Assembly: GCF_022669055.1 (NCBI RefSeq)
Contig: NZ_JAJMLW010000001.1
Location: 806,001 to 870,000, forward strand
Length of the DNA stretch: 64,000 bases
Reading direction: 5' to 3'
DNA from: Adlercreutzia faecimuris
GTDB lineage: Bacteria > Actinomycetota > Coriobacteriia > Coriobacteriales > Eggerthellaceae
Shown: positions 16,618-25,954 of the stretch, one piece after another
How the letters are laid out: every line of letters starts with the position of its first letter
How positions within the stretch are numbered: position 1 is the stretch's first letter
Translations under genes and position numbers: made by a program
Notes under the pieces: generated by a model
What the model was told of the DNA's origin: nothing
The model's input: the letters and a program-made list of their open reading frames with translations, nothing else
The model's database searches: none

Positions 16618-19197
16618 ATGGCCGAGCAGAAGACGGTGGTGAAGACGACGGGATTCGTGGGGCCCAACTCCGCGTCCGATCCGGTCGAGATCGACATCGC
16701 GGATGGCAGGCCCATCCGCTCGAGGCCCCTGGAGTACGCGAAGTTCGCGACCGAGGACCTCAACCCGTGGGTCATCCGGGCCCGCGGCGGGGAGTTCAAG
16801 GCGCCGGAGAAGTCGCAGCCGTCGCTCTTCGGCATCGCCTGGAAGCAGCGCGTCGACTCCCCGAACCGCATCCTCCATCCCATGCGGCGCGTCGACTGGG
16901 ATCCGGCAGGCGAGCGCAACCCGCAGAACCGGGGCAAGAGCAAGTACGTGCGCATCAGCTGGGACGAGGCCATGGACATCCTGACCAGCGAGGTGTCCCG
17001 CATCAAGGACCAGTACGGGATGAACTCGATATTCGTCCAGTCGGACGGCCATCACCAGGTGAAGATCGTGCACGGCGCGCGCGGCTGCGAGGGGTACGCC
17101 CTCGACCTGCTCGGGGGCTACACGCTCCAGGCGCGCAACCCCGATTCCTGGGAGGGCTGGTACTGGGGCGCCAAGCACATGTGGGGCCAGGACCCCGTCG
17201 GCCAGGGAATGCAGACCAACCTGTTCAAGGACGTGGCCGAGAACTCCGACGACGTGCTGTTCTGGGGCTGCGACGTCAACACCACCACCTGGGGAGGCGG
17301 CGGCCAGGGATCGAGCCGCTACTGCTTCTTCCTGCGGGACATCGGCGTGCGGCAGATCTACGTCTGCCCTGACGTGAACTACGGCGCGGCCGTCCACGCG
17401 GACAAGTGGATACCGGTCCTGCCCAACACCGATGCGGCCCTCCAGCTGGCCATCGCCCACGTCTGGATGACCGAGGGGCTCTACGACCGCGACTACATCG
17501 ACACCCACGCGGTGGGCTTCGACTGGTTCGAGTACCACGTCATGGGCGGCGACGACGGCATCGAGAAGACCCCGGCGTGGGCGGAGCCGATCTGCGGCGT
17601 GCCGGCGCGGCGCATCAAGGCCCTCGCGCGGTCGTGGGCCCGGCGCAACGTGAGCATCGCCCACTGCAACGGCGGGTCGTTCATCCGGTCGACCTACTCC
17701 CACGAGCCGGCGCGCCTGGAGGTGGCCCTGCTGGCCATGCAGGCGCTGGGCCATCCCGGCCGCAACCAGCTCAAGTTCATGGAGTTCGGCCTGTTCGGCC
17801 TCGACTCCCAGAACCCGCTGCCGCGCCCCAAGTTCACCCCCAACATGCACGACATCATGTTCCCCTACCATGCGGACAAGCGCGAGTCGTTCGTGACCGA
17901 GGTGCTGGTGCCCGAGGCGCTCGGGGGAGACTATACGCCGGAGAACCCCCTGACCTGGTATGGCGTGACCTGCTCGGGCATGCCCGTGGCCGACCAGTTC
18001 GACCTGAAGCGCTATCCCGCCGAGGGCTGCGAGCGCATCCACATGGTGTGGACCGACGCGCCCAAGTGGGTGTCGTCGTGGAACGGGGGCAACGAGTTCA
18101 TCGACGCCATCCGCAGCGACTACATCGAGACCGTCGTCGCGCAGCACATCTGGATGGAGGACGACTGCCTCTTCGCCGACCTGCTGCTCCCCGTGAACAC
18201 GAAGTTCGAGGAGCGCGACATCGTCTGCGACACGGTGTCCGGCGCGTTCAGCGCGGTGTGGCTCGAGGAGAAGGCGACGGAGCCCCGCGGGGAGTCGCTT
18301 TCCGACTACGAGATCTGCGTCGAGTTCTGCCGCCGCATGGGCGTGCTCGACCAGTACCGCAACGGCGAGCCGATCGACGAGACCATCCGGCGCGGCTTCG
18401 AGGGCAGCGGCTGCCAGTGGTTCACCTCCTTCGAGGAGTTCGAGCAGAACCACGGCTACCTCATCCCCATAGCCAAGAACTGGGAGGAGGACGCTCCCGG
18501 CTTCCTCAACTTCTACCGCGACCCGGAGGCCTACCCGCTCTCCACGCCGACTGGCAAGATCGAGTTCTACTCCCAGGCGCTGGCGGAGCACTTCCCCGAC
18601 GACGTGGAGCGCATGCCCTACCCGCGGTGGATCGAGAAGGGCCCCTGGCATCCCGACGAGCGGCTGACCACGCCGCGGGCCGAGAGGTACCCGTTCCTCA
18701 TGGTGTCCAACCACCCGCATTTCCGCCTGCACTCCCAGTACGACGACGCGCCGTGGATCCGCGAGATACCCGGCTGCAAGGTGACGGGGCCGGACGGCTA
18801 CGCCTACGAGCCCGTCTGGATCAACCCCGCCGACGCCGCCCGGCTCGGGATAGGGGACGGCGACATCTGCCGCATCTTCAACGACCGCGGGTGGACCATG
18901 GGCGGCGCGATCGTCACCGAGCGCATCATGCCGCAGGTGGTGCTCCAGGACCACGGTGCGCGCCTCGACCCCATCATCCCCGGCGTCGCCGACCGGGCCG
19001 GCTGCAACAACACCATCTGCCCGAAGCACACGGCGTCGAAGAACTGCTGCGGCGAGGTGACGAGCGGCTATCTGGTGGGCATCGAGAAGGTGGACGTCTT
19101 CGAGCTGGCGCGCCAGTACCCCGAGGCGTTCTCGCGGCCCTACGACCCCGAGACGGGGACGCTCCACCTGCAAGCCATGACCGCTGACGCCGAGTAG
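16618..19197 (+). CDS. athL: Pyrogallol-phloroglucinol transhydroxylase-like large subunit
   Basis: An 859-residue Mo-bis-MGD protein. Unlike the other Mo enzymes here, it has no N-terminal Cys cluster motif and no Tat signal, as in the transhydroxylase of Pelobacter acidigallici. His146, Asp176 and Ser177 (in SDGHHQVK and NPDSWEGW) sit at a constant offset of two from the His144, Asp174 and Ser175 that I recall for that enzyme, where Ser175 ligates Mo. The partner gene downstream also matches its small subunit. The start is the ATG behind GGAGAAAGGAAG; an earlier ATG at 16576 lacks a site. The likely role is hydroxyl transfer or dehydroxylation on a polyphenol. Exact substrate unknown. Confidence 0.78.
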   Translation: MAEQKTVVKTTGFVGPNSASDPVEIDIADGRPIRSRPLEYAKFATEDLNPWVIRARGGEFKAPEKSQPSLFGIAWKQRVDSPNRILHPMRRVDWDPAGERNPQNRGKSKYVRISWDEAMDILTSEVSRIKDQYGMNSIFVQSDGHHQVKIVHGARGCEGYALDLLGGYTLQARNPDSWEGWYWGAKHMWGQDPVGQGMQTNLFKDVAENSDDVLFWGCDVNTTTWGGGGQGSSRYCFFLRDIGVRQIYVCPDVNYGAAVHADKWIPVLPNTDAALQLAIAHVWMTEGLYDRDYIDTHAVGFDWFEYHVMGGDDGIEKTPAWAEPICGVPARRIKALARSWARRNVSIAHCNGGSFIRSTYSHEPARLEVALLAMQALGHPGRNQLKFMEFGLFGLDSQNPLPRPKFTPNMHDIMFPYHADKRESFVTEVLVPEALGGDYTPENPLTWYGVTCSGMPVADQFDLKRYPAEGCERIHMVWTDAPKWVSSWNGGNEFIDAIRSDYIETVVAQHIWMEDDCLFADLLLPVNTKFEERDIVCDTVSGAFSAVWLEEKATEPRGESLSDYEICVEFCRRMGVLDQYRNGEPIDETIRRGFEGSGCQWFTSFEEFEQNHGYLIPIAKNWEEDAPGFLNFYRDPEAYPLSTPTGKIEFYSQALAEHFPDDVERMPYPRWIEKGPWHPDERLTTPRAERYPFLMVSNHPHFRLHSQYDDAPWIREIPGCKVTGPDGYAYEPVWINPADAARLGIGDGDICRIFNDRGWTMGGAIVTERIMPQVVLQDHGARLDPIIPGVADRAGCNNTICPKHTASKNCCGEVTSGYLVGIEKVDVFELARQYPEAFSRPYDPETGTLHLQAMTADAE

Positions 19198-19209
19198 AGG
19201 GAGAGGGAC

Positions 19210-20016
19210 ATGAAGGTTTTCGTTTTCGACGCCGAGAGGTGCAACGGCTGCCACAACTGCCAGGTGGCCTGCAAGGACGAGCATGTCGGCAACGCGTGGC
19301 CGCCCTATGCGGCGCCCGAGCCCAACACCGGCCAGTTCTGGCTGCGCGTGCTGCAGCGCGAGCACGGGCAGATCCCGATGGTGAAGGTGGAGTACACGGC
19401 CTGGCTGTGCATGCACTGCGAGCGCTGCGTGGCCGCCGAGGCCTGCGGCTCTGACGCCTTCGCCCGCCGCGACGACGGCCTGGTCTACATCGACCCCGCG
19501 CGCTGCACGGGCTGCATGGACTGCGTCCCGGCGTGCCCCTACGAGGCGGTGTTCGCCAACGAGGAGGCCGGCATCGCCCAGAAGTGCACCGGCTGCGCGC
19601 ACCTGGTGGACGAGGGGAGGCTGCCTCACTGCGTCGATCTGTGCGCGACGGGCGGCCTGCGCTTCGGCGACGCCGAGGACTTCGCCTGCGAGCTCGCCGA
19701 CGCGGAGGTCATGCGGGGCGAGCTCGGCACCGGCCCGCGCGTGTACTACCGCAACCTGCCGCACCTGTTCCTCGGCGGCGAGGTGTGGGATCCCCAGGCC
19801 GACGAGGTCATCGAGGGCGCGCGGGTGACGCTGGCCGCCGTCGGGGGCGTCGAGGCGGCGCAGGAGACGGACGACTTCGGCGACTTCAAGTTCGAGCGGC
19901 TCGATCCCGGGGAGTACCGGCTGGCCATCGAGGCGCCCGGCTTCAAGCCCGTGGCACGCGACGTGGTCCTGGAGGAGAGCACCTACCTGGGCGATTTTCC
20001 GCTTGAGAGGGCCTAG
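19210..20016 (+). CDS. athS: Transhydroxylase-like Fe-S small subunit with C-terminal beta-sandwich
   Basis: A 268-residue protein. Residues 10-150 carry three to four ferredoxin motifs: CNGCHNCQVAC, CMHCERC, CTGCMDCVPAC and CTGC followed by CVDLC. Residues about 180-268 form a carboxypeptidase-regulatory / Cna-B-like domain (GARVTLAAVGG, GDFKFERLDPGEYRLAIEA). This combination, and the length, match the small subunit of pyrogallol-phloroglucinol transhydroxylase. It lies 12 bases after the large subunit. The protein has no export signal, in line with a cytoplasmic enzyme. Confidence 0.8.
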   Translation: MKVFVFDAERCNGCHNCQVACKDEHVGNAWPPYAAPEPNTGQFWLRVLQREHGQIPMVKVEYTAWLCMHCERCVAAEACGSDAFARRDDGLVYIDPARCTGCMDCVPACPYEAVFANEEAGIAQKCTGCAHLVDEGRLPHCVDLCATGGLRFGDAEDFACELADAEVMRGELGTGPRVYYRNLPHLFLGGEVWDPQADEVIEGARVTLAAVGGVEAAQETDDFGDFKFERLDPGEYRLAIEAPGFKPVARDVVLEESTYLGDFPLERA

Positions 20017-20089
20017 GCTGCGGTTCCCCGGCTCCGGCCGGGGGCGCAAGCTCGGGCCGAGGCGAGCGGGCGCGTGCAGTTCTTCTGCG

Positions 20090-20250
20090 TAAAATGGCCG
20101 AAAAGCGCGGTTTGACGACGGATTTCGGGCGGCTTTGCGGCAGGCGGCGGCGTTTGATGCGGAAAGGGCGTCGTTGGTTGCCTTTCGGGGCCGACGGTGG
20201 CGCCGGCGCGCGCGGAACGTGTCGTCAAACCGTCGATTCGGGCCATTTTA
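20090..20250. repeat. Long inverted-repeat element, family A copy 1
   Basis: The left arm (20090-20119) and right arm (20221-20250) match as inverted copies in 24 of 30 positions, with a 101-base interior. The arm carries GTCGTCAAACCG and ends in GGCCATTTTA. Further copies with the same arm are at 60274-60448 and 63665-63838. This copy is the most diverged and has no clear CCTGGG core. It fills the gap between athS and the flavoprotein gene. Confidence 0.8.
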
Positions 20251-20290
20251 GGAGCGAGTCGTGCAAGGACGGATGAGAGGGGAGAGGGCC

Positions 20291-22141
20291 ATGGGATGTG
20301 AGGGAGCTGCCGGCAGGGCGATGACGCCGGGGACGTACACGGCGAAGGCGCCGGGGAAGTGGCTGCCGGGGACGGTGGACGGGGCGCGGTTCGGCGCGGC
20401 GGCCGAGCCGCGGCTGGTCGAGGTGGCCGTCACGGTGGACGAGGGCGCCATCACCGCCGTCGAGATCACGGACTGCACCGACAACGACCACTTCGTCCGC
20501 CCGGTGGCGGAGCGCATGATCCCCGCCATCATCGAGCACCAGAGCACCGCGGTCGACGTCGTCACGGGCGCCACCCGCACGTCGGCGGCGGTGCTGCGGG
20601 CGACCGAGGACTGCCTGCGCCAGGCCGGCGCGGATGTCGAGGCGTTTCGCGTGCCGCCGCCGCGCGTCGACGCCGACGAGTCCGTCGCCTGCGACGTGTG
20701 CGTGGTGGGCGGCGGCCATGCGGGCACCATCGCCGCGCTGCGGGCGCTCGAGGAGGGCGCGAGCGTGCTCGTGCTGGAGAAGGCCGGGCGCATCGGCGGT
20801 CGCGGCTTCTGCCCCTCGGGCGTGTCGGCGGCGGGCGCCGCGGTCGAGCGGGAGGCGGGCATCACGCTGACGGCCGACGACCTGTACCGCCAGCTCTACG
20901 CCGAGACGGCCGGCCGTGCGAACAACCTGCTCGTCCGCGCCATCGTCGACGACTCGGGGCCGATGGTCGACTGGCTGGTCGACCACGGGTTCCGCGCGAC
21001 GCCGCCGCGGCCCGACGCCCGGCCCGACGAGGCCTTCATGTGCGACTTCGGCCGCGGGCAGGAGAAGTTCCAGCGCCTCTACGACGACTACCTGCTGCCG
21101 GGAGGCGCCCGCGTCATGACCGAGACCCGGGCGCTCGACCTGCGGCTGTCGGACGAGGGCGCCGTCGTGGGCGTCGAGGCGCAGCGCCAGGACGACACGC
21201 GGGTGCACGTCGCCTGCAAGGCCGTCGTGGTGGCGACCGGCGGCTTCGGCGGCAACCCGGCGCTGCTCAAGCGCCTGTGCCACAGCGCCAACTTCTTCGA
21301 TCGGGGGCTCACCACCCAGTGTGCCGGCGACGGGGTGCTCATGTGCGAGCGGGCCGGCGCCCAGCTGGGACCGGAGATCATGCCCCACATGCAGGAGTAC
21401 CTGGCCAACCCCGTGTGCAACTTCACCGACAACCTCATCAAGTACGTCACCTACGCCGGGTTCCTCACGGTGAACCAGGAGGGCAAGCGCTTCATGAACG
21501 AGTGCCTGAACGTCGAGGACGCCATGGGGTCGGGCTGCGCGTCGCTGCGGGTGCAGGGCGGCGCCTACTACTACCTCATCAGCCAGGATCAGGTGGACGC
21601 CATACAGGACGGCGGCGTGGGCGGCTACTTCGGCGGGCACCTGGACGACTACCTGAGCAAGTCGGTGGCGTCGCGGGCGCTCGTGCCCATCCCCAACCTC
21701 CAGGAGAGCCTGGACGACGCGGTGGCCAGGGGTCAGGCCTGGCGCGGGGACACCGCCGAGGAGCTGGCGGCGAAGGTGGGGTTCCCCGACCCGGCCGTCT
21801 TCGTGGCGACGCTCGAGCGCTACAACGAGCTGTGCCGCCGCGGCGTCGACGAGGACTTCGGCAAGATTACGCAGCTCATGAACGAGCACGCGATGCCGCT
21901 CTACGCCATCCGGTCGGTCATCCCCATCATGGGGACGCTCGGCGGCGTCAAGGTGAACGAGCGCCTGGAGGCCCTCGACGACGGCGACGCGCCCATCCGC
22001 GGCCTCTACGTGGCCGGCCAGGAGGGCTCGGGCTTCTACACCTACCCCTACTACTCCACCCGCTGCATCACCACCACCTACGCCTACAGCTCCGGAAGGA
22101 TAGCCGGCCGCAACGCCGCTCGCCTCGCCTTGGCGAGGTAG
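20291..22141 (+). CDS. FMN/FAD flavoprotein reductase, fumarate/urocanate reductase-like
   Basis: A 616-residue protein. Residues about 15-105 form an FMN-binding domain with VVTGATRTS (residues 90-98), where a Thr can carry covalent FMN. Residues from about 135 form an FAD-binding fumarate reductase-like domain with CVVGGGHAG. The C-terminus has LYVAGQEGSG and YPYYSTRCITT. No signal peptide or haem motif is visible, so it is probably cytoplasmic. The ATG at 20291 is preferred to two upstream starts because GGGGAGAGGG precedes it. It may reduce an unsaturated aromatic acid side chain made or used in this locus; the substrate is unknown. Confidence 0.8.
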   Translation: MGCEGAAGRAMTPGTYTAKAPGKWLPGTVDGARFGAAAEPRLVEVAVTVDEGAITAVEITDCTDNDHFVRPVAERMIPAIIEHQSTAVDVVTGATRTSAAVLRATEDCLRQAGADVEAFRVPPPRVDADESVACDVCVVGGGHAGTIAALRALEEGASVLVLEKAGRIGGRGFCPSGVSAAGAAVEREAGITLTADDLYRQLYAETAGRANNLLVRAIVDDSGPMVDWLVDHGFRATPPRPDARPDEAFMCDFGRGQEKFQRLYDDYLLPGGARVMTETRALDLRLSDEGAVVGVEAQRQDDTRVHVACKAVVVATGGFGGNPALLKRLCHSANFFDRGLTTQCAGDGVLMCERAGAQLGPEIMPHMQEYLANPVCNFTDNLIKYVTYAGFLTVNQEGKRFMNECLNVEDAMGSGCASLRVQGGAYYYLISQDQVDAIQDGGVGGYFGGHLDDYLSKSVASRALVPIPNLQESLDDAVARGQAWRGDTAEELAAKVGFPDPAVFVATLERYNELCRRGVDEDFGKITQLMNEHAMPLYAIRSVIPIMGTLGGVKVNERLEALDDGDAPIRGLYVAGQEGSGFYTYPYYSTRCITTTYAYSSGRIAGRNAARLALAR

Positions 22142-22273
22142 CGCGGCGGGGAGGGGGCGTCCGGGCGCGGCTCGGGCGCCCCGCGAGGCGCGACGGGACG
22201 CAGCCGCCCGGCGGTCGGGGGCGCCCGGCTCGCCGGCTGCCCGGGCGCCCCGCGAGTCGGCCGCGTCACGTGA

Positions 22274-22307
22274 GAGGGGGCGTCGGCCTCTCGGCCGGCG
22301 CCCCCTC
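22274..22307. terminator. Bidirectional terminator between convergent genes
   Basis: GAGGGGGCG (22274-22282) pairs with CGCCCCCTC (22299-22307), with further pairing inside the loop. It lies between the ends of the flavoprotein gene (+) and the response regulator gene (-). No long T-run is present on either side. Confidence 0.55.
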
Positions 22308-22337
22308 GGGTGCGTGGATTGGCGTGGCGCGTGCGGG

Positions 22338-23033
22338 CTAGGCCTTGAAGCGGTAGCCGTAGCCGCGGACGGTCTCGACGAGCGCCGGGTCGTAGCCGGC
22401 GGACTGGATCTTGTCGCGCAGGCGCTTGATGTGGGTGTCGACCGTCTTCGTCTCGGTCAGGTACTCCCAGCCCCAGGCATCGCGCAGCAGGTCCTCGCGG
22501 GACACCACCTTGCCGGCGCTCTTCATGAGGCTGGCCAGCAGCTCGAACTCGCGCGGCGTCAGGTCGATCTCGCCCTTGTCGCCGGCGGCGGTGTGGGCGT
22601 CCTCGTCCAGCGTGATGCCGCTGGCGGTCACCGCGTTGGAGGCGCCGGGGTAGTCGCCGCCCGATCCGCGGCGCAGCAGGGCGCGCACGCGGGCGATGAG
22701 CTCGCGGACGCCGAAGGGCTTGGCCAGGTAGTCGTCGCCGCCGATCTCCAGGCCGACCACCTTGTCGAGCTCGGTGTCGCGGGCCGACAGGAACAGCACG
22801 GGGACGGTGGTCTTCGCGCGCAGGCGGCGGCACAGCTCGTAGCCGTCGATGCCGGGGAGCATGATATCGAGGATGAACAGGTCGTAGCTGTTCTTGGCGG
22901 CGAGGGCCAGCGCCTCCTCGCCATTGTCCACCACGTCGGCGTTGTAGCCTTCCTTCTTGAGGGCGTAGCTGACGAATTCGGTGATCGATGGCTCGTCGTC
23001 AACGACAAGGATGCGGCTCGGTGCATCAGTCAT
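22338..23033 (-). CDS. OmpR/PhoB-family response regulator (orphan)
   Basis: A 231-residue protein. The receiver domain (residues 7-120) has the acidic pair Asp12/Asp13, phospho-acceptor Asp56 in LFILDIMLPG, and Lys in LAKPFGV. The C-terminal winged helix includes DLTPREFELL and TVDTHIKRLRDKI. No histidine kinase gene lies beside it, so its partner must be elsewhere. It is divergent from coaX; a GAGAAAGG binding site precedes the start. Its target genes cannot be told from the sequence. Confidence 0.88.
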   Translation of the reverse strand: MTDAPSRILVVDDEPSITEFVSYALKKEGYNADVVDNGEEALALAAKNSYDLFILDIMLPGIDGYELCRRLRAKTTVPVLFLSARDTELDKVVGLEIGGDDYLAKPFGVRELIARVRALLRRGSGGDYPGASNAVTASGITLDEDAHTAAGDKGEIDLTPREFELLASLMKSAGKVVSREDLLRDAWGWEYLTETKTVDTHIKRLRDKIQSAGYDPALVETVRGYGYRFKA

Positions 23034-23093
23034 CTCTGTGCCTTTCTCTCGTCATCCCGACGATTGGACCCTGGGGTTCGATCGTTGCCGGAT

Positions 23094-23102
23094 TGCTATA
23101 AT
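23094..23102 (+). promoter_or_regulatory. Extended -10 promoter of coaX
   Basis: TGCTATAAT (23094-23102) is a consensus extended -10 element in the divergent gap between the response regulator and coaX. No good -35 box is spaced for it, which is tolerated by extended -10 promoters. Transcription should start about 45 bases before the coaX ATG. Confidence 0.6.
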
Positions 23103-23157
23103 GCTCTGGGTTCACTATAAACGTTTGGCTCATAAAGTGATGGTGCTTGTCAAAATT

Positions 23158-23925
23158 ATGTTACTTGCTGTCGACATCGGAAACACTCAGACTGTTGCAG
23201 GCGTCTATCAGGGGTCTGACCTGGCCTGTATGTGGCGGCTCGCCACCAATCCCGCCTCCACCGCCGACGAGCTGCGCGTCACCCTGCTGCCGCTCTTCGA
23301 GGCGGCGGGGCTGTCCCTCGGCGACGTCGACCGCGCCGCCGTGGCCTCGGTGGTGCCCCAGCTGACCGACGCCTGGCGCCGGGCCATCCGCGACGGGGCG
23401 GGGGTCGAGGCGCTCACCTGCTCGGCCGAGACGGCGGGCGGCCTGTTCAAGGCCAGCTACCCCAACCCCCACGAGATCGGCGCCGACCGCGTGGCCGACG
23501 CGGTGGCGGCCCGCGCGCGCTACGGCGAGCCGGTGGTGGTGGTGGACTTCGGCACCGCCACCAACATCGAGGTCATCGACGCCGACGGCTTCTTCGTCGG
23601 CGGCATCATCGCCCCCGGCCTGCAGACGAGCGCCCAGACGCTCTTTGCCCGCGGCGCCCAGCTGCCCGCCATCAGCCTCACCGCCCCGGACGACCCCATC
23701 GGCGTGAGCACCGTCACCGCCATGCAGTCCGGCATCGTGCTCGGCGAGGTCGACCGCGTCGACGGCCTGGTGCGCCGCATCTTCGACCAGCTGGGCTATG
23801 CGGGCACGGTGGTGGCCACAGGCGGCCTGGCCCCGCTCATCGCGCCGCATTCCCAGACCATCACGCAGGTGGACGGCGAGCTCACCCTCGAGGGCCTGCG
23901 CCTCATCGCCGAGGCCGCCGCGTAG
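23158..23925 (+). CDS. coaX: Type III pantothenate kinase
   Basis: A 255-residue protein catalysing phosphorylation of pantothenate, the first step of coenzyme A synthesis. Diagnostic motifs are MLLAVDIGNTQT (phosphate binding, residues 1-12), the PHEIGADRVAD segment, VVDFGTATN and GGIIAPGLQTS. The length is normal. The ATG at 23158 is chosen because family members begin with this motif; an in-frame ATG at 23140 is possible. The gene is likely monocistronic or leads into fhs. Confidence 0.93.
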   Translation: MLLAVDIGNTQTVAGVYQGSDLACMWRLATNPASTADELRVTLLPLFEAAGLSLGDVDRAAVASVVPQLTDAWRRAIRDGAGVEALTCSAETAGGLFKASYPNPHEIGADRVADAVAARARYGEPVVVVDFGTATNIEVIDADGFFVGGIIAPGLQTSAQTLFARGAQLPAISLTAPDDPIGVSTVTAMQSGIVLGEVDRVDGLVRRIFDQLGYAGTVVATGGLAPLIAPHSQTITQVDGELTLEGLRLIAEAAA

Positions 23926-24122
23926 CGCCGCCGACGCGCGCTCGCGCGCTGGGCGGCGGGCCCGGGCCCCTGCGCCCCGCTTCGCCGCCGGGCGGCCCCG
24001 CGTCCCGGCCCCTGCGCTCCGCTTCGCCGCTTCCCGACATCGCGCGCCCCGCCTTCCCGGCCGCCAGTCGTGGAACTTTCGCCGTCGTCGCCCGCGCGCC
24101 GCGCGCCCGCGCCCGCAGCGGG

Positions 24123-24128
24123 TAGAAT
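24123..24128 (+). promoter_or_regulatory. Probable -10 box upstream of fhs
   Basis: TAGAAT within GGTAGAATGC lies 70 bases before the fhs start. The same ten bases occur before the TsaB-RimI-TsaD gene (28551-28560). No clear -35 box is seen in the GC-rich DNA upstream. Confidence 0.4.
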
Positions 24129-24197
24129 GCCCCCATGGTGAAAGGGGGAGGCCACGCGCGCCCGCGGGCCTCGACGCGAAGAGAAAGCGGGGAAGCC

Positions 24198-25886
24198 GTG
24201 CTGACCGACATCGAGATCGCCCAGGCCGCCACGCCCGAGAAGATCGGCGCCATCGCCGCGAAGGCGGGCATCGACGAGAAGTACCTCGAGCTCTACGGCA
24301 ACTACAAGGCCAAGGTGGACTACAACCTGCTGCGCCAGGAAGACCACGAGCCGGGCAAGCTGATCCTGGTCACCGCCATCAACCCCACCCCCGCCGGCGA
24401 GGGCAAGACCACCACCACGGTGGGCCTGGCCGACGCGCTCGCCCAGCGCGGCAAGAACGTCATGGTGGCCCTGCGCGAGCCCTCGCTCGGGCCCGTCTTC
24501 GGCATCAAGGGGGGTGCTGCCGGCGGCGGCTACGCCCAGGTGGTGCCCATGGAGGACATCAACCTTCACTTCACCGGCGACTTCCACGCCATCGGCGCGG
24601 CCAACAACCTGCTGGCGGCGCTGCTCGACGCGCACATCCAGAACGGCAACGAGCTGGGCATCGACGTGCGCAAGATCACCTGGAAGCGCGTGGTGGACAT
24701 GAACGACCGCCAGCTGCGCCACATCGTGGACGGCCTGGGCGGCAAGGCCCACGGCGTTCCGCGCGAGGACGGCTTCGACATCACCGTGGCCTCCGAGGTC
24801 ATGGCCGTGTTCTGCCTGGCCACCTCCATCACCGACCTCAAGGAGCGCCTCGGCCGCATCGTGGTGGGCTACACCTACGACGATAAGCCCGTCACCGCCC
24901 ATGACCTGCACGCCGAGGGCGCGATGACCGCGCTCCTGAAGGACGCGCTCAAGCCCAACCTGGTGCAGACGCTCGAGGGCACGCCCGCCTTCGTCCACGG
25001 CGGCCCCTTCGCCAACATCGCCCACGGCTGCAACTCCATCATGGCCACGCGCATGGCGCTGGCGCTCGGCGACTACTGCGTGACCGAGGCCGGCTTCGGC
25101 GCCGACCTGGGCGCCGAGAAGTTCCTCGACATCAAGTGCCGCCTGGCGGGGCTCAGGCCCGACGCCGTGGTGGTCGTCGCCACGGTGCGTGCGCTCAAGA
25201 ACCACGGCGGCGTGGCCAAGGCCGACCTGAACGAGGAGAACCTCGAGGCCCTGGAGGCCGGCCTGCCCAACCTGCTGCAGCACGTGGAGAACATCACCAA
25301 CGTGTATAACCTGCCCTGCGTGGTGGCCATCAACGCCTTCCCGACCGACACCCCCGCCGAGCTGGCGCTCGTCGAGGCGAAGTGCCGCGAGCTGGGCGTG
25401 AACGTGGCGCTGTCCGAGGTGTGGGCCAAGGGCGGCGAGGGCGGCCTGGCGCTCGCCGACGAGGTGGTGCGCCTGTGCGCCGAGGGCGACGCCGAGGGCC
25501 GTACGGCCGAGACGTTCTCGTTCTCCTACGACGACGACCTGTCCATCGCCGAGAAGATCGAGGCCATCGCGCGGCGCATCTACCATGCCGACGGCGTGGT
25601 GTTCGAGCCGGCCGCGAAGAAGGAGATCGCCCAGCTCGAGGCGCTCGGCTTCGGCGGCATGCCGGTGTGCATGGCCAAGACCCAGTACTCGTTCAGCGAC
25701 GATGCGACCAAGCTGGGCGCGCCCCGCGGCTTCGACATCACGGTGCGCCAGGTGAAGGTGTCGGCCGGCGCCGGGTTCATCGTGGCGCTGACGGGCTCGA
25801 TCATGACGATGCCGGGCCTGGGCAAGACGCCCGCGGCCTTCAAGATCGACGTCGACGAGAACGGCGTGATCAGCGGCCTGTTCTAG
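24198..25886 (+). CDS. fhs: Formate-tetrahydrofolate ligase
   Basis: A 562-residue enzyme that makes 10-formyl-tetrahydrofolate from formate, ATP and tetrahydrofolate. Motifs include the P-loop region [31 protein letters not shown] and the C-terminal [15 protein letters not shown]. The GTG at 24198 is preferred: GCGGGGAAG precedes it and the resulting length fits the family. An in-frame ATG at 24135 would lie within bases of the predicted transcription start. With fchA and folD downstream it forms the methyl-branch entry of one-carbon metabolism, as used by acetogens and purine degraders. Confidence 0.95.
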   Translation: MLTDIEIAQAATPEKIGAIAAKAGIDEKYLELYGNYKAKVDYNLLRQEDHEPGKLILVTAINPTPAGEGKTTTTVGLADALAQRGKNVMVALREPSLGPVFGIKGGAAGGGYAQVVPMEDINLHFTGDFHAIGAANNLLAALLDAHIQNGNELGIDVRKITWKRVVDMNDRQLRHIVDGLGGKAHGVPREDGFDITVASEVMAVFCLATSITDLKERLGRIVVGYTYDDKPVTAHDLHAEGAMTALLKDALKPNLVQTLEGTPAFVHGGPFANIAHGCNSIMATRMALALGDYCVTEAGFGADLGAEKFLDIKCRLAGLRPDAVVVVATVRALKNHGGVAKADLNEENLEALEAGLPNLLQHVENITNVYNLPCVVAINAFPTDTPAELALVEAKCRELGVNVALSEVWAKGGEGGLALADEVVRLCAEGDAEGRTAETFSFSYDDDLSIAEKIEAIARRIYHADGVVFEPAAKKEIAQLEALGFGGMPVCMAKTQYSFSDDATKLGAPRGFDITVRQVKVSAGAGFIVALTGSIMTMPGLGKTPAAFKIDVDENGVISGLF

Positions 25887-25901
25887 GGCGCGGAAACCGC
25901 A

Positions 25902-25934
25902 AGGCGGCGCCCCCGGGCGGGGCGCCGCCTTTTT
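25902..25934 (+). terminator. Intrinsic terminator after fhs
   Basis: AGGCGGCGCC (25902-25911) and GGCGCCGCCT (25921-25930) form a perfect ten-pair stem followed by five T. It lies between fhs and fchA, so fchA is either read through or transcribed separately. Confidence 0.85.
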
Positions 25935-25954
25935 GTATGGAAGGAGAGACGCAG

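Noticed and set aside
16234-20049. A 1271-codon minus-strand open frame opposite athL/athS
   Set aside because: It is a shadow of the plus-strand genes, whose Mo and Fe-S motifs are clear.
23064-23069. TTGGAC as the -35 box of coaX
   Set aside because: The spacing of 27 bases to TATAAT is too long; the extended -10 element explains the promoter better.
24135-24197. Earlier ATG start for fhs
   Set aside because: It would add 21 residues without family similarity, has no ribosome binding site and lies only a few bases from the likely transcription start; GTG 24198 is better.
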